Positions 19,058 to 28,371 of a DNA stretch of 64,000 bases are shown piece by piece. Source of the stretch: Chloroflexota bacterium (GTDB lineage Bacteria > Chloroflexota > Dehalococcoidia > DSTF01 > RBG-16-68-14); contig JAJCYW010000009.1 of the NCBI GenBank assembly GCA_029262675.1, positions 166,773-230,772 on the forward strand, read 5' to 3'. Position 1 is the stretch's first letter. Each line of letters begins with the position of its first letter. The position numbers and the translations under genes were made by a program. The notes below the pieces were generated by a model, which was not told the DNA's origin, did no database searches, and was given only the letters and a program-made list of their open reading frames with translations.

Positions 19058-19861
19058 CTAGCGGCCTTCGAAGTCCGGCGTTGTCTTGTCAACAAACGCC
19101 TTGGTGGCGCTGAGGTGATCCTGGCTCATGAACGTCAGCATCTCCAGCGCTGCGGACGTGTCAAACGACTGCTCCAGAGCGAGTCTCAGGATCTTGTTCA
19201 GCGAGAGCTTGGTCCATCTCACGGCAAGCGGGGGAAGGGAGGCGATCTCTTCGGCAAGTTTCCTGGCCTCCGACATCACGTCTTCTCTTGGGCAGACGGT
19301 GCCTACGAGCCCCATACTCTTCGCGTCACCGGCGGAGTACAGCCGCCCGAGCAGCAGCGCTTCCTTGGCCCTGTTCAGGCCGACGAGGAGCGGCCAGATC
19401 GGGACGCCGCCGTCTCCGGCGACGAGCCCGACACGAACGTGCGGGTCGCCGATCCGGGCGTCGTCGGCCATTACGGAGAAATCGGACATCAGCGCCAGCG
19501 ACGCGCCTAGTCCCACGCAGTCGCCGTTGATCGCCGCGACTACGGGACAGGGCACGCTCAAGAACCCGTGGATGAGATCTCTATCGGCGGCGAACATCTC
19601 GTGTGCGGGCGCTTCGACGAACTTCCCTTCCGACATGGCCTTGACGTCACCACCGGCGGTGAAGGCCCGTCCGGCCCCCGTCAAGATCACGCAGCGAATC
19701 GCTTCGAGTTTCGCCACGACCGGCCATACCCTTGTTAGCTCATCGTGCATTTCGAGCGTAACCGTGTTGAGGCGCTCGGGCTGGTTGAGCGTGACGACGC
19801 AGACGGCGCCCTCAACGCTAACGGTCAACCTGTTGAAGTCGTCGGCAGATTTGGTGGACAT
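19058..19861 (-). CDS. Crotonase-fold protein (enoyl-CoA hydratase/isomerase family)
   Basis: 267 aa crotonase. The oxyanion-hole strands are present (FTAGGDVKAM and GDCVGLGASLAL). However, the two catalytic Glu positions of enoyl-CoA hydratase (Glu144 in GGGCELA, Glu164 in GQPE of the rat enzyme) read ASLA and GDPH, so both are absent and simple hydration is unlikely. An isomerase, hydrolase or other crotonase reaction fits better. First gene of the crotonase-kinase-lyase operon. The C-terminus ends FVDKTTPDFEGR, normal for the family. Confidence 0.87.
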   Translation of the reverse strand: MSTKSADDFNRLTVSVEGAVCVVTLNQPERLNTVTLEMHDELTRVWPVVAKLEAIRCVILTGAGRAFTAGGDVKAMSEGKFVEAPAHEMFAADRDLIHGFLSVPCPVVAAINGDCVGLGASLALMSDFSVMADDARIGDPHVRVGLVAGDGGVPIWPLLVGLNRAKEALLLGRLYSAGDAKSMGLVGTVCPREDVMSEARKLAEEIASLPPLAVRWTKLSLNKILRLALEQSFDTSAALEMLTFMSQDHLSATKAFVDKTTPDFEGR

Positions 19862-20001
19862 GATCTTACTCCCCGGCGAACCCGATCACTTCGTGGCCAA
19901 GCTGATGGCGACCACAGCCCGGGTGCCGTTCACGATGAGCCTACTTTAGCAGCTCTCGGCCGATCATGAGCCAGCGGATCCGCCGGCGTCGCGTCGCTGG
20001 C

Positions 20002-20961
20002 CTAACGGACCATGGCCTCGAGGAGCTTCAACTCGAGCGCCTCAGCGTCCAGGGAGGCCAGTAAACCCTCCGGCAGCGGCATGAAGCTCCCATCATGTCC
20101 AAAGTCAGTGTTTCCGATGATCGGGAACCCGTATGGATCCGTGATTTCGAGAAGCTGGTCTCGGGTGTCGGCTTTCAGCGCTTCCGCCTCCTTCTCGGTC
20201 GGCGGGCCGACTAGCTTGCCTACGACCATACCGGCGACGTTGCGGAAGAACCGCTGCTCTTCGAGGGCACGGAATCTCTCGGAAATCTGGCCGGCGTTGA
20301 GGGCGACGGCCTCCAGGAAGAGAATGATCTGGTCGAATGACGGCCAGTACTGGCGCATCGCGTGCTCCGCAACAAATGCGGAGAATCCGCCGACGAGTCT
20401 CCCTTGCGCCGTTCCAGACCTCCAGCACTCCCAGGGAGTTCTCTGCGGGAGGGTGCCCAGTGCCTCCGCCGACATGCAGCAGCGTCTGAACAGTTCGACG
20501 TTATACGCGAACGCGGGATGTCCCACGTCAGCACCGAAGCCGGCCATCAACTCCATCCCGTGGAGTGTGATGATCCCGGCTTGCGAGAGGATGGCCATGT
20601 GGAGATGCGTGATGTCGCTCTGGCCCACGAAGAGCGTCGGATGCTTACGGATCGTCTCGTAGTCCAGCAATCCGAGAAGATCCGCCGAGCCGCCGCCCCC
20701 GGCGAGGCAGACGATCGCCTTGATGTCGGGGCGCCGGAACATGGTCATGATCTCGGCTGCGCGATCCTCTGCCGGGGGTCTTTCGTTTTCGGGTCGAACC
20801 CGAACGTTGGGTCCGGCTTCCACCCGGAAGCCCATCTCCTGGAGGATGCCGACTCCGCGGGCGTAGGTCCGTTCATCGTAGATGGGTAGAGCCGGAGCCA
20901 CGATGCCGAGCCCATCACCAGAGCGGAGCCGGTCGGGCTTCAGCAGACCACGTTTCGTCAA
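20002..20961 (-). CDS. S66-family peptidase, LD-carboxypeptidase/MccF-like
   Basis: 319 aa. The S66 fold is indicated by GDGLGIVAPALP at the N-terminus, the AIVCLAGGGGSADLLGLLDY oxyanion turn, and FVGQSDITHLH, whose Ser is the nucleophile. Glu/His of the triad lie in the C-terminal half (GNTDFGHDGSFMPLP region for His). These enzymes trim L,D-peptides in murein recycling or hydrolyse microcin C-type compounds. No signal peptide, so cytoplasmic. 140 bp upstream of the crotonase operon; probably its own unit. Confidence 0.87.
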   Translation of the reverse strand: MTKRGLLKPDRLRSGDGLGIVAPALPIYDERTYARGVGILQEMGFRVEAGPNVRVRPENERPPAEDRAAEIMTMFRRPDIKAIVCLAGGGGSADLLGLLDYETIRKHPTLFVGQSDITHLHMAILSQAGIITLHGMELMAGFGADVGHPAFAYNVELFRRCCMSAEALGTLPQRTPWECWRSGTAQGRLVGGFSAFVAEHAMRQYWPSFDQIILFLEAVALNAGQISERFRALEEQRFFRNVAGMVVGKLVGPPTEKEAEALKADTRDQLLEITDPYGFPIIGNTDFGHDGSFMPLPEGLLASLDAEALELKLLEAMVR

Positions 20962-21086
20962 ATCAGGTCACTTCCTTCGGCAATTTCACCGGGGGCGGAA
21001 ATCTCACCGCGTGCGAGCGGCCCGCCGGATCTTCGCTCCCTACGGGCCGTCCGCGAGCGCTCAGAATGCCGGCGGTTAGCATGCGG

Positions 21087-22226
21087 CTACTTCAGTAGCT
21101 CCCGGGCGATGATGAGCCGGCGGATCTCCGAGGTGCCGGCGCCGATCTCCAGGAGCTTCGCGTCGCGCACCAGGCGGCCCAGGGGGAGTTCGTTCATGTA
21201 GCCGTAGCCGCCATGGATTTGCATCGCGTCCAGCGCGACCTGCGTCGCCATCTCGGCGGTGAAGAGGATCGCGGCTGCCGCTTCCTTGTGTACATTGCGT
21301 TCCCCAGCGACGGCGGCGGTCTGGTAGAGCAGGGCGCGCGCCGCCTCGATTTGCGTGTACATGTCGGCGAGCTTTGCCTGGATGAGCTGGAAATCGCCGA
21401 TGGGTTGGCCGAACTGTTCTCGCTGCTTGGCGTATTCGACCGACAGCGAGAGGGCCTCCTCTGCGATGCCGAGCGGCTCGCCGGCGATGAAGACGCGCTC
21501 GACGTCCAGTCCGCGCATCATCACGTCGACTCCCTGGTTCACCGTCCCCAGCACGTTCGCGCGGGGCACGCGGCAGTCGTCTAGGCTGAGTTCGGCTGTC
21601 GGCGAGCCGCGATGGCCGAACTTGTCGAACTTCTTCGACACTGAGAAGCCGGGCAGGTCCGTCTCGACGATGAAGGTGGTGATGCCCCGCGTCCGCTCCT
21701 TATCATCGGTCCTTGCGTAGAGGACGATGACGTCGGCGATGGAGCCGTTGGTGATGAACGTCTTCGTGCCGTTGAGGACGTAGTCATCGCCGTCGGAAAC
21801 GGCCTTCGTTTTGATCCCGACAGCGTCGGAGCCAGCCTCCGGCTCGGTGATGGCAAGCGCACCGACGAGTTCGCCTGAACAGAGGCCCGGTAGATACTGC
21901 TGGCGCTGCTCCTCCGTACCGTTGACGTAGAGATTGTTCACGCACAGGTTCGCGTGGGCGGCGTAGGAGAGCGCGATCGAGCCGGACACGCGCGCAAGCT
22001 GCTCGACGACGAGGACGCCGGAGAGCAGGTCGGCGCCGGCGCCGCCATATTCGGGCGGCACGGTCACACCCAGGATGCCTAGCTCGCCCAGGCGGGTGAA
22101 GAGATCGCTGGGGAAGGCGTCTGTCCGATCGATCTCGTCGGCGATCGGCCCGAACTCGGTACGGGCGAAGGCGAGGACCGTATCGCGCAGCAGTCGGTGT
22201 TCGTCAGTCAGCAAGTCGTTTGTCAC
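21087..22226 (-). CDS. liuA: Isovaleryl-CoA dehydrogenase
   Basis: 379 aa. The signature [19 protein letters not shown] at the C-terminus, where other acyl-CoA dehydrogenases have the catalytic Glu, is diagnostic for isovaleryl-CoA dehydrogenase. [16 protein letters not shown] supplies the IVD-type catalytic Glu instead. It makes 3-methylcrotonyl-CoA, the substrate of the divergently encoded MCC. GTG 22226 (protein start [13 protein letters not shown]) matches family length; an upstream GTG at 22289 would add 21 residues that read across a tRNA-like T-arm sequence and is less likely. It and the MCC operon share the 108-bp intergenic region. Confidence 0.92.
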   Translation of the reverse strand: MTNDLLTDEHRLLRDTVLAFARTEFGPIADEIDRTDAFPSDLFTRLGELGILGVTVPPEYGGAGADLLSGVLVVEQLARVSGSIALSYAAHANLCVNNLYVNGTEEQRQQYLPGLCSGELVGALAITEPEAGSDAVGIKTKAVSDGDDYVLNGTKTFITNGSIADVIVLYARTDDKERTRGITTFIVETDLPGFSVSKKFDKFGHRGSPTAELSLDDCRVPRANVLGTVNQGVDVMMRGLDVERVFIAGEPLGIAEEALSLSVEYAKQREQFGQPIGDFQLIQAKLADMYTQIEAARALLYQTAAVAGERNVHKEAAAAILFTAEMATQVALDAMQIHGGYGYMNELPLGRLVRDAKLLEIGAGTSEIRRLIIARELLK

Positions 22227-22278
22227 CCCTCGGTATACGCCGCGGGAGCCGAACCCGCAAGCCCGGAGCTTGGGCGGC

Positions 22279-22307
22279 TTCCGAGGCACACACGAAGAGG
22301 CTATACT
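22279..22307 (+). promoter_or_regulatory. Putative promoter of the MCC operon
   Basis: TATACT at 22302-22307 is preceded by TTCCGA at 22279-22284 with 17-bp spacing, 28 bp before the MCC-beta start. The -10 is good, the -35 poor. Confidence 0.4.
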
Positions 22308-22334
22308 CCGTCTGACCGCAATCGGAGGATCGCC

Positions 22335-23972
22335 ATGCCCGCAGCCGACGCCATGCTCGAAGCGCTACCTGTTCTGCCATCATCCCTTGATACCGGCACT
22401 CCCGAGTACGAGGCCAACCACGGCCAGATGGTGGCATCCGTCAGGGAGCTTCGTCGCCGGGAAGGCATCGTGCACGAGGGCGGCGGGACGAAAGCGGTAG
22501 AGCGCCACCGCGGCCGCGGAAAGCTGACGGCTCGTGAGCGGATCGAGAGCCTGCTCGATCCGGGGACGCCGTTCCTGGAACTCAGCTCGCTGGCGGCGTG
22601 GGAGATGTACGACGATGACGCGCCTTCCGCGGGCATCGTGACGGGCATCGGGCGGGTGTGCGGCCGCGAAGTGGTGATCGTGTCGAACGACGCGACGGTG
22701 AAGGGTGGTACGTACTATCCGCTGACCGTCAAGAAGCACCTGCGCGCGCAAGAGATCGCGATGCAGAACCATCTACCCTGTATCTACTTGGTCGATTCGG
22801 GAGGGGCGTTTTTGCCGGCGCAGGCGGACGTTTTCCCCGATCGGGAGCACTTCGGGAGGATCTTCTACAACCAGGCGCAGATGTCAGCGCGGAAGATCCC
22901 GCAGATCGCCGCCGTGATGGGCTCCTGTACGGCAGGTGGCGCCTACGTGCCGGCCATGAGCGACGAGACGATCATCGTGGAGGGCGTGGGGACGATCTTT
23001 CTCGGCGGGCCGCCGCTTGTGAAGGCGGCGACGGGCGAGGACGTCACCGCCGAGGAGTTGGGCGGCGCGCGAGTCCACACGGAAGTCTCGGGCGTGGCGG
23101 ACCACATCGCCTCGGACGACCGGCACGCGTTGTCTATTGCCCGGAGCATCCTCGCCTCCATCCCGGGCGAGAAGCAGCCGCCCTGGCGGGTCGCGGACGC
23201 GGAACCACCTCACTGCGACCCAGCCGAGATCTACGGACTGGTGCCTGCCGATCCGCGGCAGAGCTTCGAAATGCGGGAGCTGATCGCCCGGATCGTCGAT
23301 GGCAGCCGCTTTCACGAGTTCAAGGCCTCGTACGGGACGACGCTGATCTGCGGTTTTGCGCGCCTGATGGGCTTTCCCGTGGGCATCGTCGCGAACAACG
23401 GCATCCTCTTCTCGGAGAGTGCCGTGAAAGGCGCACACTTCATCGAGCTGTGTGCGCAACGTCGCGTCCCGCTGGTGTTCCTGCAGAACATCACGGGATT
23501 CATGGTGGGCCGCCAGTACGAGGCAGAGGGGATCGCCAAGCACGGCGCGAAGATGGTGATGGCGGTGGCCAACGCCAACGTCCCCAAGTTCACCGTTGTC
23601 GTCGGCGGCTCGTTCGGCGCTGGTAATTATGCGATGTGCGGCCGGGCGTACGAGCCTCGCTTTCTCTGGATGTGGCCGAACGCCAAGATCTCGGTGATGG
23701 GCGGGCCGCAGGCGGCGAGCGTCTTGCTCACTGTCCGGCGTGACAATCTGCGGGCGCGGGGCGAGGAGATGACGGAGGAGGAGCAGGAAGAGTTCCAGCG
23801 TCCGATCCTTGAGAAGTACGAGAAGGAGGGCGACGCCTACCACAGCACCGCACGCCTCTGGGACGATGGCATAATCGACCCGCTGGATACGCGTAACATG
23901 CTAGGGCTGGGCATCAGTGCTTCGCTTAACGCGCCGATCTCCGAGACGCAATTCGGCGTCTTCCGCATGTAA
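22335..23972 (+). CDS. liuB: 3-Methylcrotonyl-CoA carboxylase beta subunit (carboxyltransferase)
   Basis: 545 aa, normal MCC-beta length. The acyl-CoA-binding half contains [20 protein letters not shown] and the oxyanion glycines of [16 protein letters not shown]. The carboxybiotin half contains [19 protein letters not shown] and [21 protein letters not shown], close to human MCCC2. ATG 22335 follows GGAGG; the frame extends upstream to 22197 without a ribosome site. Lies between divergent IVD and the MCC-alpha gene, so leucine catabolism is the clear role. Propionyl-CoA carboxylase is the alternative, but the surrounding genes argue against it. Confidence 0.93.
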   Translation: MPAADAMLEALPVLPSSLDTGTPEYEANHGQMVASVRELRRREGIVHEGGGTKAVERHRGRGKLTARERIESLLDPGTPFLELSSLAAWEMYDDDAPSAGIVTGIGRVCGREVVIVSNDATVKGGTYYPLTVKKHLRAQEIAMQNHLPCIYLVDSGGAFLPAQADVFPDREHFGRIFYNQAQMSARKIPQIAAVMGSCTAGGAYVPAMSDETIIVEGVGTIFLGGPPLVKAATGEDVTAEELGGARVHTEVSGVADHIASDDRHALSIARSILASIPGEKQPPWRVADAEPPHCDPAEIYGLVPADPRQSFEMRELIARIVDGSRFHEFKASYGTTLICGFARLMGFPVGIVANNGILFSESAVKGAHFIELCAQRRVPLVFLQNITGFMVGRQYEAEGIAKHGAKMVMAVANANVPKFTVVVGGSFGAGNYAMCGRAYEPRFLWMWPNAKISVMGGPQAASVLLTVRRDNLRARGEEMTEEEQEEFQRPILEKYEKEGDAYHSTARLWDDGIIDPLDTRNMLGLGISASLNAPISETQFGVFRM

Positions 23973-23974
23973 CG

Positions 23975-24103
23975 ATGGCCGGCGAGCAGGTAGTAGTGAC
24001 ACAGCGCGGCCCGACCGAGGGCCGCGAAGGAGTGGCCGCGTTTCTGGAGAAGCTATCGCCCGATTGGGCCGCGGTGGCCGCCACAGCGGACGATGATTCG
24101 TAA
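23975..24103 (+). pseudogene. 42-codon remnant resembling the C-terminus of methylglutaconyl-CoA hydratase
   Basis: ATG 23975 starts 2 bp after the MCC-beta stop, and TAA 24101-24103 overlaps the MCC-alpha start by 11 bp, too short to stand out as a gene. Its translation contains TEGREGVAAFLEKLSPDW, which is the typical last helix of crotonase-family hydratases (pattern REGxxAFLEKRxPxW). In liu operons of other bacteria the hydratase gene liuC sits exactly here, between liuB and liuD. The rest of the gene is gone. It may survive as a translational coupler for MCC-alpha. Homology is by eye and short. Confidence 0.6.
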
Positions 24104-26081
24104 GCTACTGATCGCCAATCGCGGCGAGATCGCGCTGCGAATCATGCGCACCTGCGACCGGCTCGGCGTCAATACGGTGGCCGTCTACTCGGACGCGGAC
24201 CGCGATGCGCCTCACGTGCGCTTCGCCGGCGAGGCGCTCCACATCGGGCCGACGCCGGCGACGAAGAGTTACCTTTGCCTGGACGCGATCCTCGACGCGG
24301 CGAGCCGTTCGGGGGCAGACGGGCTCCATCCTGGCTACGGGTTCCTCTCGGAGAACCCGGCACTGCCCGAAGCCTGCGCGGCCGCCGGTCTTACGTTCGT
24401 GGGACCCTCCGCCGAGGCGATGCGCCTGCTCGGCGACAAGGTCGAAGCCCGGCGCATTGCCGAGGAGGAGAGCATTTCGGTGCTCCAAGGGACCGCAGGC
24501 GACGTGCAAGACGACGCTTCGCTGCTGCGGCAGGCCAGAGAGATCGGCTTTCCAGTGATGGTGAAAGCCGCCGCGGGCGGGGGCGGCCGGGGTATGCGAC
24601 TCGTGCCGTCGCGCGAAGAGCTGCCGGAGGCGCTGACGGGCGCTCGCGCGGAGGCGAAGGTCGCGTTTGGCGACGAGCGGCTCCTGCTGGAGCGCGCGGT
24701 CGTGGGAGGGCGGCACATCGAAGTGCAGGTCCTGGCCGACGCGGACGGGAACGCTGTCCATCTGGGAGAGCGCGATTGCTCGATCCAGCGCCGCCACCAG
24801 AAGGTGATCGAAGAGAGCCCGGCGTCCGGAATCGCGCCCGAGTTGCGCGAGCGGCTGTGCGCGAGCGCGCTCAAGCTGGCCAAGGCGGTCGGCTACACAA
24901 ACGCCGGTACGGTAGAGTTTCTGGTCGACCGCGACGGGTCATTCTACTTTCTAGAGATGAACGCCCGCTTGCAGGTCGAGCACGGCGTCACCGAACTGGT
25001 CACGGGGCTGGACCTCGTCGAGTTGCAGCTTAGGGTCGCTGCCGGTGAGGCGCTTCCCTTGGCTCAGGACGATGTGCGCCCGACCGGTCATGCCATCGAG
25101 TGCCGGGTCTACGCTGAGAACCCCAGCCACGGCTTCCTGCCTTCGAGCGGAAGGCTGACGCTGTTCCGGCCGCCGGACGGCGAAGGAGTTCGCAACGACA
25201 TCGGCGTCGAGGACGGCAGCGATGTTTCGACGGCGTACGACTCGTTGCTGGGGAAGCTGCTGGCGCATGGCTCGACGCGGGAGGAGGCCGTCGAACGCTC
25301 CCGCCGCGCGCTGGCGGCATACGCGATCGAGGGCGTGAAGACGAACCTGGGGCTGCTGCAGGCGGTGATGCGCGACCCTGCGTTCGCTAGTGGCGACGCG
25401 GATCTGGAGACACTGGGGACTATGGCGCCAGACGAGTTCGTCTCGCGCCCGCCGGACGGCGCGCTGCTGGCCGCGGCCGCCGCCGGGCTGCTGGCTGCGG
25501 GGCAAGACGTCGCCTCCGACCCGTGGCAGAGCTTGGGCCCGTGGCGTTCTGGAGGGCGACGGCCGTTGACGTACCTGTATCAAGGCGAGACGTGTGAAAT
25601 CGAGATGGAAGCGCCCGTGGGCCGCAACGGTGTGTGGAGCGCTTCAATAGACGGGAAGGACTACGAGATAACGGCGGAGTCAGGCGCTTCGCAGGAAGTG
25701 GTCGTCCGGCAAGGCGAGTCCGAACAGCGCTGGACGGTCGTGTCAGAGGGGAAGCAGTCCATCGTGACGTCCGTGACGTCCGCCGGCGAGCAGTACGTGC
25801 TAGCAATGTCGGCAGGGCTCAGCGCTTCCGCTTCGTTCAGCGCAGGCGGTCAGACAGCGGGAACGTTGAGAGCACCCTTGCCGGGCGTAATAGCGCGCGT
25901 ACTCGTCGAGGAGGGGGAGCGCGTCACGCAGCGCCAGCCCGTGGTCGTACTTGAAGCGATGAAGATGGAACACATCATCGAATCCCCGCTCGCAGGTGTC
26001 GTGAAGAGCATCGCCTGCCAGCCGGGCGCCAAAGTGGCGCAGGGCGTCGTCCTAGTCGAGATCGAAAGCGAGGAGGCCTAG
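24093..26081 (+). CDS. liuD: 3-Methylcrotonyl-CoA carboxylase alpha subunit (biotin carboxylase + BCCP)
   Basis: 662 aa. Biotin carboxylase domain at about residues 1-445 (IANRGEIALRIMRT; ATP-grasp loop AAAGGGGRGM; catalytic EMNARLQVEHGVTE), a linker/BT domain, and a C-terminal biotinyl domain with the biotin Lys in EAMKMEH about 35 residues from the end. It carboxylates its own biotin for transfer by the beta subunit. Start ATG 24093 overlaps the small upstream frame, indicating coupling. HMG-CoA lyase follows after 2 bp. Confidence 0.93.
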   Translation: MIRKLLIANRGEIALRIMRTCDRLGVNTVAVYSDADRDAPHVRFAGEALHIGPTPATKSYLCLDAILDAASRSGADGLHPGYGFLSENPALPEACAAAGLTFVGPSAEAMRLLGDKVEARRIAEEESISVLQGTAGDVQDDASLLRQAREIGFPVMVKAAAGGGGRGMRLVPSREELPEALTGARAEAKVAFGDERLLLERAVVGGRHIEVQVLADADGNAVHLGERDCSIQRRHQKVIEESPASGIAPELRERLCASALKLAKAVGYTNAGTVEFLVDRDGSFYFLEMNARLQVEHGVTELVTGLDLVELQLRVAAGEALPLAQDDVRPTGHAIECRVYAENPSHGFLPSSGRLTLFRPPDGEGVRNDIGVEDGSDVSTAYDSLLGKLLAHGSTREEAVERSRRALAAYAIEGVKTNLGLLQAVMRDPAFASGDADLETLGTMAPDEFVSRPPDGALLAAAAAGLLAAGQDVASDPWQSLGPWRSGGRRPLTYLYQGETCEIEMEAPVGRNGVWSASIDGKDYEITAESGASQEVVVRQGESEQRWTVVSEGKQSIVTSVTSAGEQYVLAMSAGLSASASFSAGGQTAGTLRAPLPGVIARVLVEEGERVTQRQPVVVLEAMKMEHIIESPLAGVVKSIACQPGAKVAQGVVLVEIESEEA

Positions 26082-26083
26082 TC

Positions 26084-27001
26084 ATGGCGACGCTTCCCGA
26101 ACGGGTGACGATTACCGAGGTCGGTCCGCGAGACGGGCTCCAGAACGAGGAACAATACTTCGAGACGCAGCAGAAGGTCGAGCTGATCGCGCGGCTGGGC
26201 GAGGCCGGGTTCAGTCGTATCGAGGCGGGGTCGTTCGTCAGCCCGAAGGCGATCCCCCAGATGCGGGATACCGCCGGCGTGTTCGCCGCGATGCCGCGAC
26301 GCGAGGGCGTGACGTATGTTGCCCTGGTACCGAACGCGTTTGGGGCGAGGAGCGCGATTGCCGGGCGCGCGGACGAGCTGGCAACGGTGGTGTCGGCGAG
26401 CGAGACACACAACAAGCGAAACATCAATCGCTCGGTTGAGGAGTCGCTGCAGGAAATCGAAGCCGTGGCCGGCCTGGCGAGTGATGCCGGCATTCCTTGG
26501 GCGGGTTACGTGTCAACCGCGTTTGGCTGCCCGTATGAAGGAGATGTGCCCGAGCAGCAGGTTGTCCGGCTCTGCCAACGGCTGCGGGACCTTGGCGCCG
26601 GCGTCGTGGCGCTCGGCGACACGATCGGCGCGGGCAACCCGCGTCAGGTTGCCAGCCTCGTGCGTGTCGTGCAGGACGCGCTTCCGGACACGCCGCTGCG
26701 TCTGCACGCCCATGATACGCGCGGCACGGGACTGGCTAACGTCTTCGCTGCGCTGCAGGAGGGCGTCGAGAGCTTCGACGCGTCGGTCGGCGGCATGGGA
26801 GGTTGTCCGTATGCGCCGGGAGCGGCTGGCAACGTTGCGACGGAGGACGTCGTCTATATGCTGGAGGAGATGGGTATCGCGACGGGTGTCGACCTGCCAG
26901 CACTCGTTGAGGTCGCGCGTTGGACTGAGGGCATCGTTGGACGCAAGCTGCCGGGCCGCGTCAAGGATGCAGGCTTCACGTCTGCGACGGAGCGGGAATG
27001 A
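26084..27001 (+). CDS. liuE: Hydroxymethylglutaryl-CoA lyase
   Basis: 305 aa DRE-TIM metallolyase. The N-terminal ITEVGPRDGLQNE has the catalytic Arg and metal Asp, GSFVSPKAIPQM follows, LHAHDTRGTGLAN gives metal-binding His, and GGMGGCPYAPGAAGNVATED carries the active-site loop Cys. It splits HMG-CoA to acetoacetate and acetyl-CoA. The stop overlaps the ATG of the CoA-transferase A subunit (ATGA), which then activates the acetoacetate. Confidence 0.94.
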   Translation: MATLPERVTITEVGPRDGLQNEEQYFETQQKVELIARLGEAGFSRIEAGSFVSPKAIPQMRDTAGVFAAMPRREGVTYVALVPNAFGARSAIAGRADELATVVSASETHNKRNINRSVEESLQEIEAVAGLASDAGIPWAGYVSTAFGCPYEGDVPEQQVVRLCQRLRDLGAGVVALGDTIGAGNPRQVASLVRVVQDALPDTPLRLHAHDTRGTGLANVFAALQEGVESFDASVGGMGGCPYAPGAAGNVATEDVVYMLEEMGIATGVDLPALVEVARWTEGIVGRKLPGRVKDAGFTSATERE

Positions 27002-27690
27002 TCGATAAGATCGTCGAGACGCCGGATGAAGCGCTGCGAGACGTGCAGGACGGCGCGACGATCATGTTCGGCGGATTTGTGTCCGCCGGCACGCCATCGA
27101 ACCTGATCCTGGCGCTTCAACGCCGGGGCACGAAGCGGATCACCGGTATTGCGAACAACATCGGCCTCGGCGACAAACTGGACGTTCTCTGCGAGAAGCG
27201 GCAACTGGCTAAGTTCATCGCCACATTCGCCATTCGCGCGTCGGGCGGGCGGCAGAGCATGTTCGAGGAGCTCTACCGCCGCGGCGAGGTCGAACTGGAG
27301 CTGGTGCCGCAGGGTACGTTCGTGGAGCGTATCCGCTCGGGCGGCGCCGGCCTGGGTGGCGTGCTGACGCGCACCGGTCTCGGCACGATGGTGGAGGACG
27401 GTAAGCAGACGGTCAGCGTCGAAGGCACGGAGTACCTGCTGGAGAAGCCGCTTCACGCCGACTTCGCGTTTATCAAGGCCTGGAAGGCGGACAGGATGGG
27501 CAACCTGGTGTACCGGCGCGCGGGACGCAACTTCAACCCGATCATGGCCACCGCCGCGGACATCGTGATCGCCGAGGTGGAGCAGGTCGTGGACGTGGAG
27601 GAGCTGGACCCGGAGCGGATTGGGACGCCCGGCGTGTACGTCGATCGCGTCGTCCAGTGCGAGCCCGTCGCGGTGCGCTGGGATGCCTGA
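26998..27690 (+). CDS. 3-Oxoacid CoA-transferase subunit A
   Basis: 230 aa class I CoA-transferase alpha subunit: GGFVSAGTPSNLILAL (CoA-binding glycines), KFIATFAIR, and DFAFIKAWKADRMGNLVYRR. Overlaps HMG-CoA lyase by 4 bp and the B subunit by 8 bp, so the pair is coupled. In this context the natural substrate is acetoacetate with succinyl-CoA or acetyl-CoA as donor; 3-oxoadipate transferase is an alternative by sequence. Confidence 0.92.
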   Translation: MIDKIVETPDEALRDVQDGATIMFGGFVSAGTPSNLILALQRRGTKRITGIANNIGLGDKLDVLCEKRQLAKFIATFAIRASGGRQSMFEELYRRGEVELELVPQGTFVERIRSGGAGLGGVLTRTGLGTMVEDGKQTVSVEGTEYLLEKPLHADFAFIKAWKADRMGNLVYRRAGRNFNPIMATAADIVIAEVEQVVDVEELDPERIGTPGVYVDRVVQCEPVAVRWDA

Positions 27691-28357
27691 CTCCGCTAGG
27701 CCGGCCGGCCTGAGCCGGGAGCTGATCGCGCTGCGCGTGGCCCAGGAGTTGCGCGAGGGGATGGTCGTTAACCTCGGCATCGGCCTTCCTACGCTAGTAT
27801 CGAACTTCCTGCCGCCTGGCGAAGAGGTGATCTTCCAGGGTGAGAACGGTGTCCTCGGCTACACGGGCATCAGCGAGGAAGAGTTCGACCCCGACGTGAT
27901 CAACGCCGGCGGCCAGCCGATCACGCTGGGGCCTGGGGCGAGCTTCTTCGACAGCGCAGTCTCGTTCGCCATGATCCGCGGCGGGCACATCGACGTCGCG
28001 GTGCTTGGCGGGCTGGAGGTTTCGGAGAAGGGTGACCTGGCGAACTGGTATCTACCGGAACGCGGCGGCGGATCGATCGGGGGTGCGATGGACCTGGCGT
28101 GCGGCGCGGAGCGCCTGATCATCGCGATGAGTCACACGAATCGAGAGGATGGGCCTCGCATCCGTAAGGAGTGCGAATTCCCGCTGACGGCGCCGGGTGT
28201 CGTTGACCTGATCGTCACGGACCTGGCCGTAATCGACGTCGAGCCGGAAGGGCTGCTCTTGCGCGAGGTCGCGCCCGGTGTGTCGCCCGAGGACGTGCAG
28301 GCACGGACAGAGCCGCGGCTACGCCTCTCGCCGGACTTGCGCGAGATGCAACTGTAG
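27683..28357 (+). CDS. 3-Oxoacid CoA-transferase subunit B
   Basis: 224 aa beta subunit with the catalytic Glu in FQGENGVLGYTG and the family's NLGIGLPTLVSNFLP at the N-terminus. Start ATG 27683 (MPDSARPAGLSRELIALRVA) overlaps the A gene's stop; an open frame to 27620 lies inside subunit A and is not used. Completes leucine to acetoacetyl-CoA. 14 bp before the next gene, an SDR, so the transcript probably continues. Confidence 0.92.
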   Translation: MPDSARPAGLSRELIALRVAQELREGMVVNLGIGLPTLVSNFLPPGEEVIFQGENGVLGYTGISEEEFDPDVINAGGQPITLGPGASFFDSAVSFAMIRGGHIDVAVLGGLEVSEKGDLANWYLPERGGGSIGGAMDLACGAERLIIAMSHTNREDGPRIRKECEFPLTAPGVVDLIVTDLAVIDVEPEGLLLREVAPGVSPEDVQARTEPRLRLSPDLREMQL

Positions 28358-28371
28358 GAAGGATCGGCGAT

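Noticed and set aside
22658..23843. Long frames on both strands (22658-23626 plus, 22884-23843 minus)
   Set aside because: Shadows of MCC-beta; Arg/Gly-rich composition, no ribosome sites.
25850..25957. CRISPR array, IS element or phage genes anywhere in the window
   Set aside because: No regular spacer-repeat pattern, transposase, integrase or phage structural gene was seen on either strand; repeats found are single pairs.
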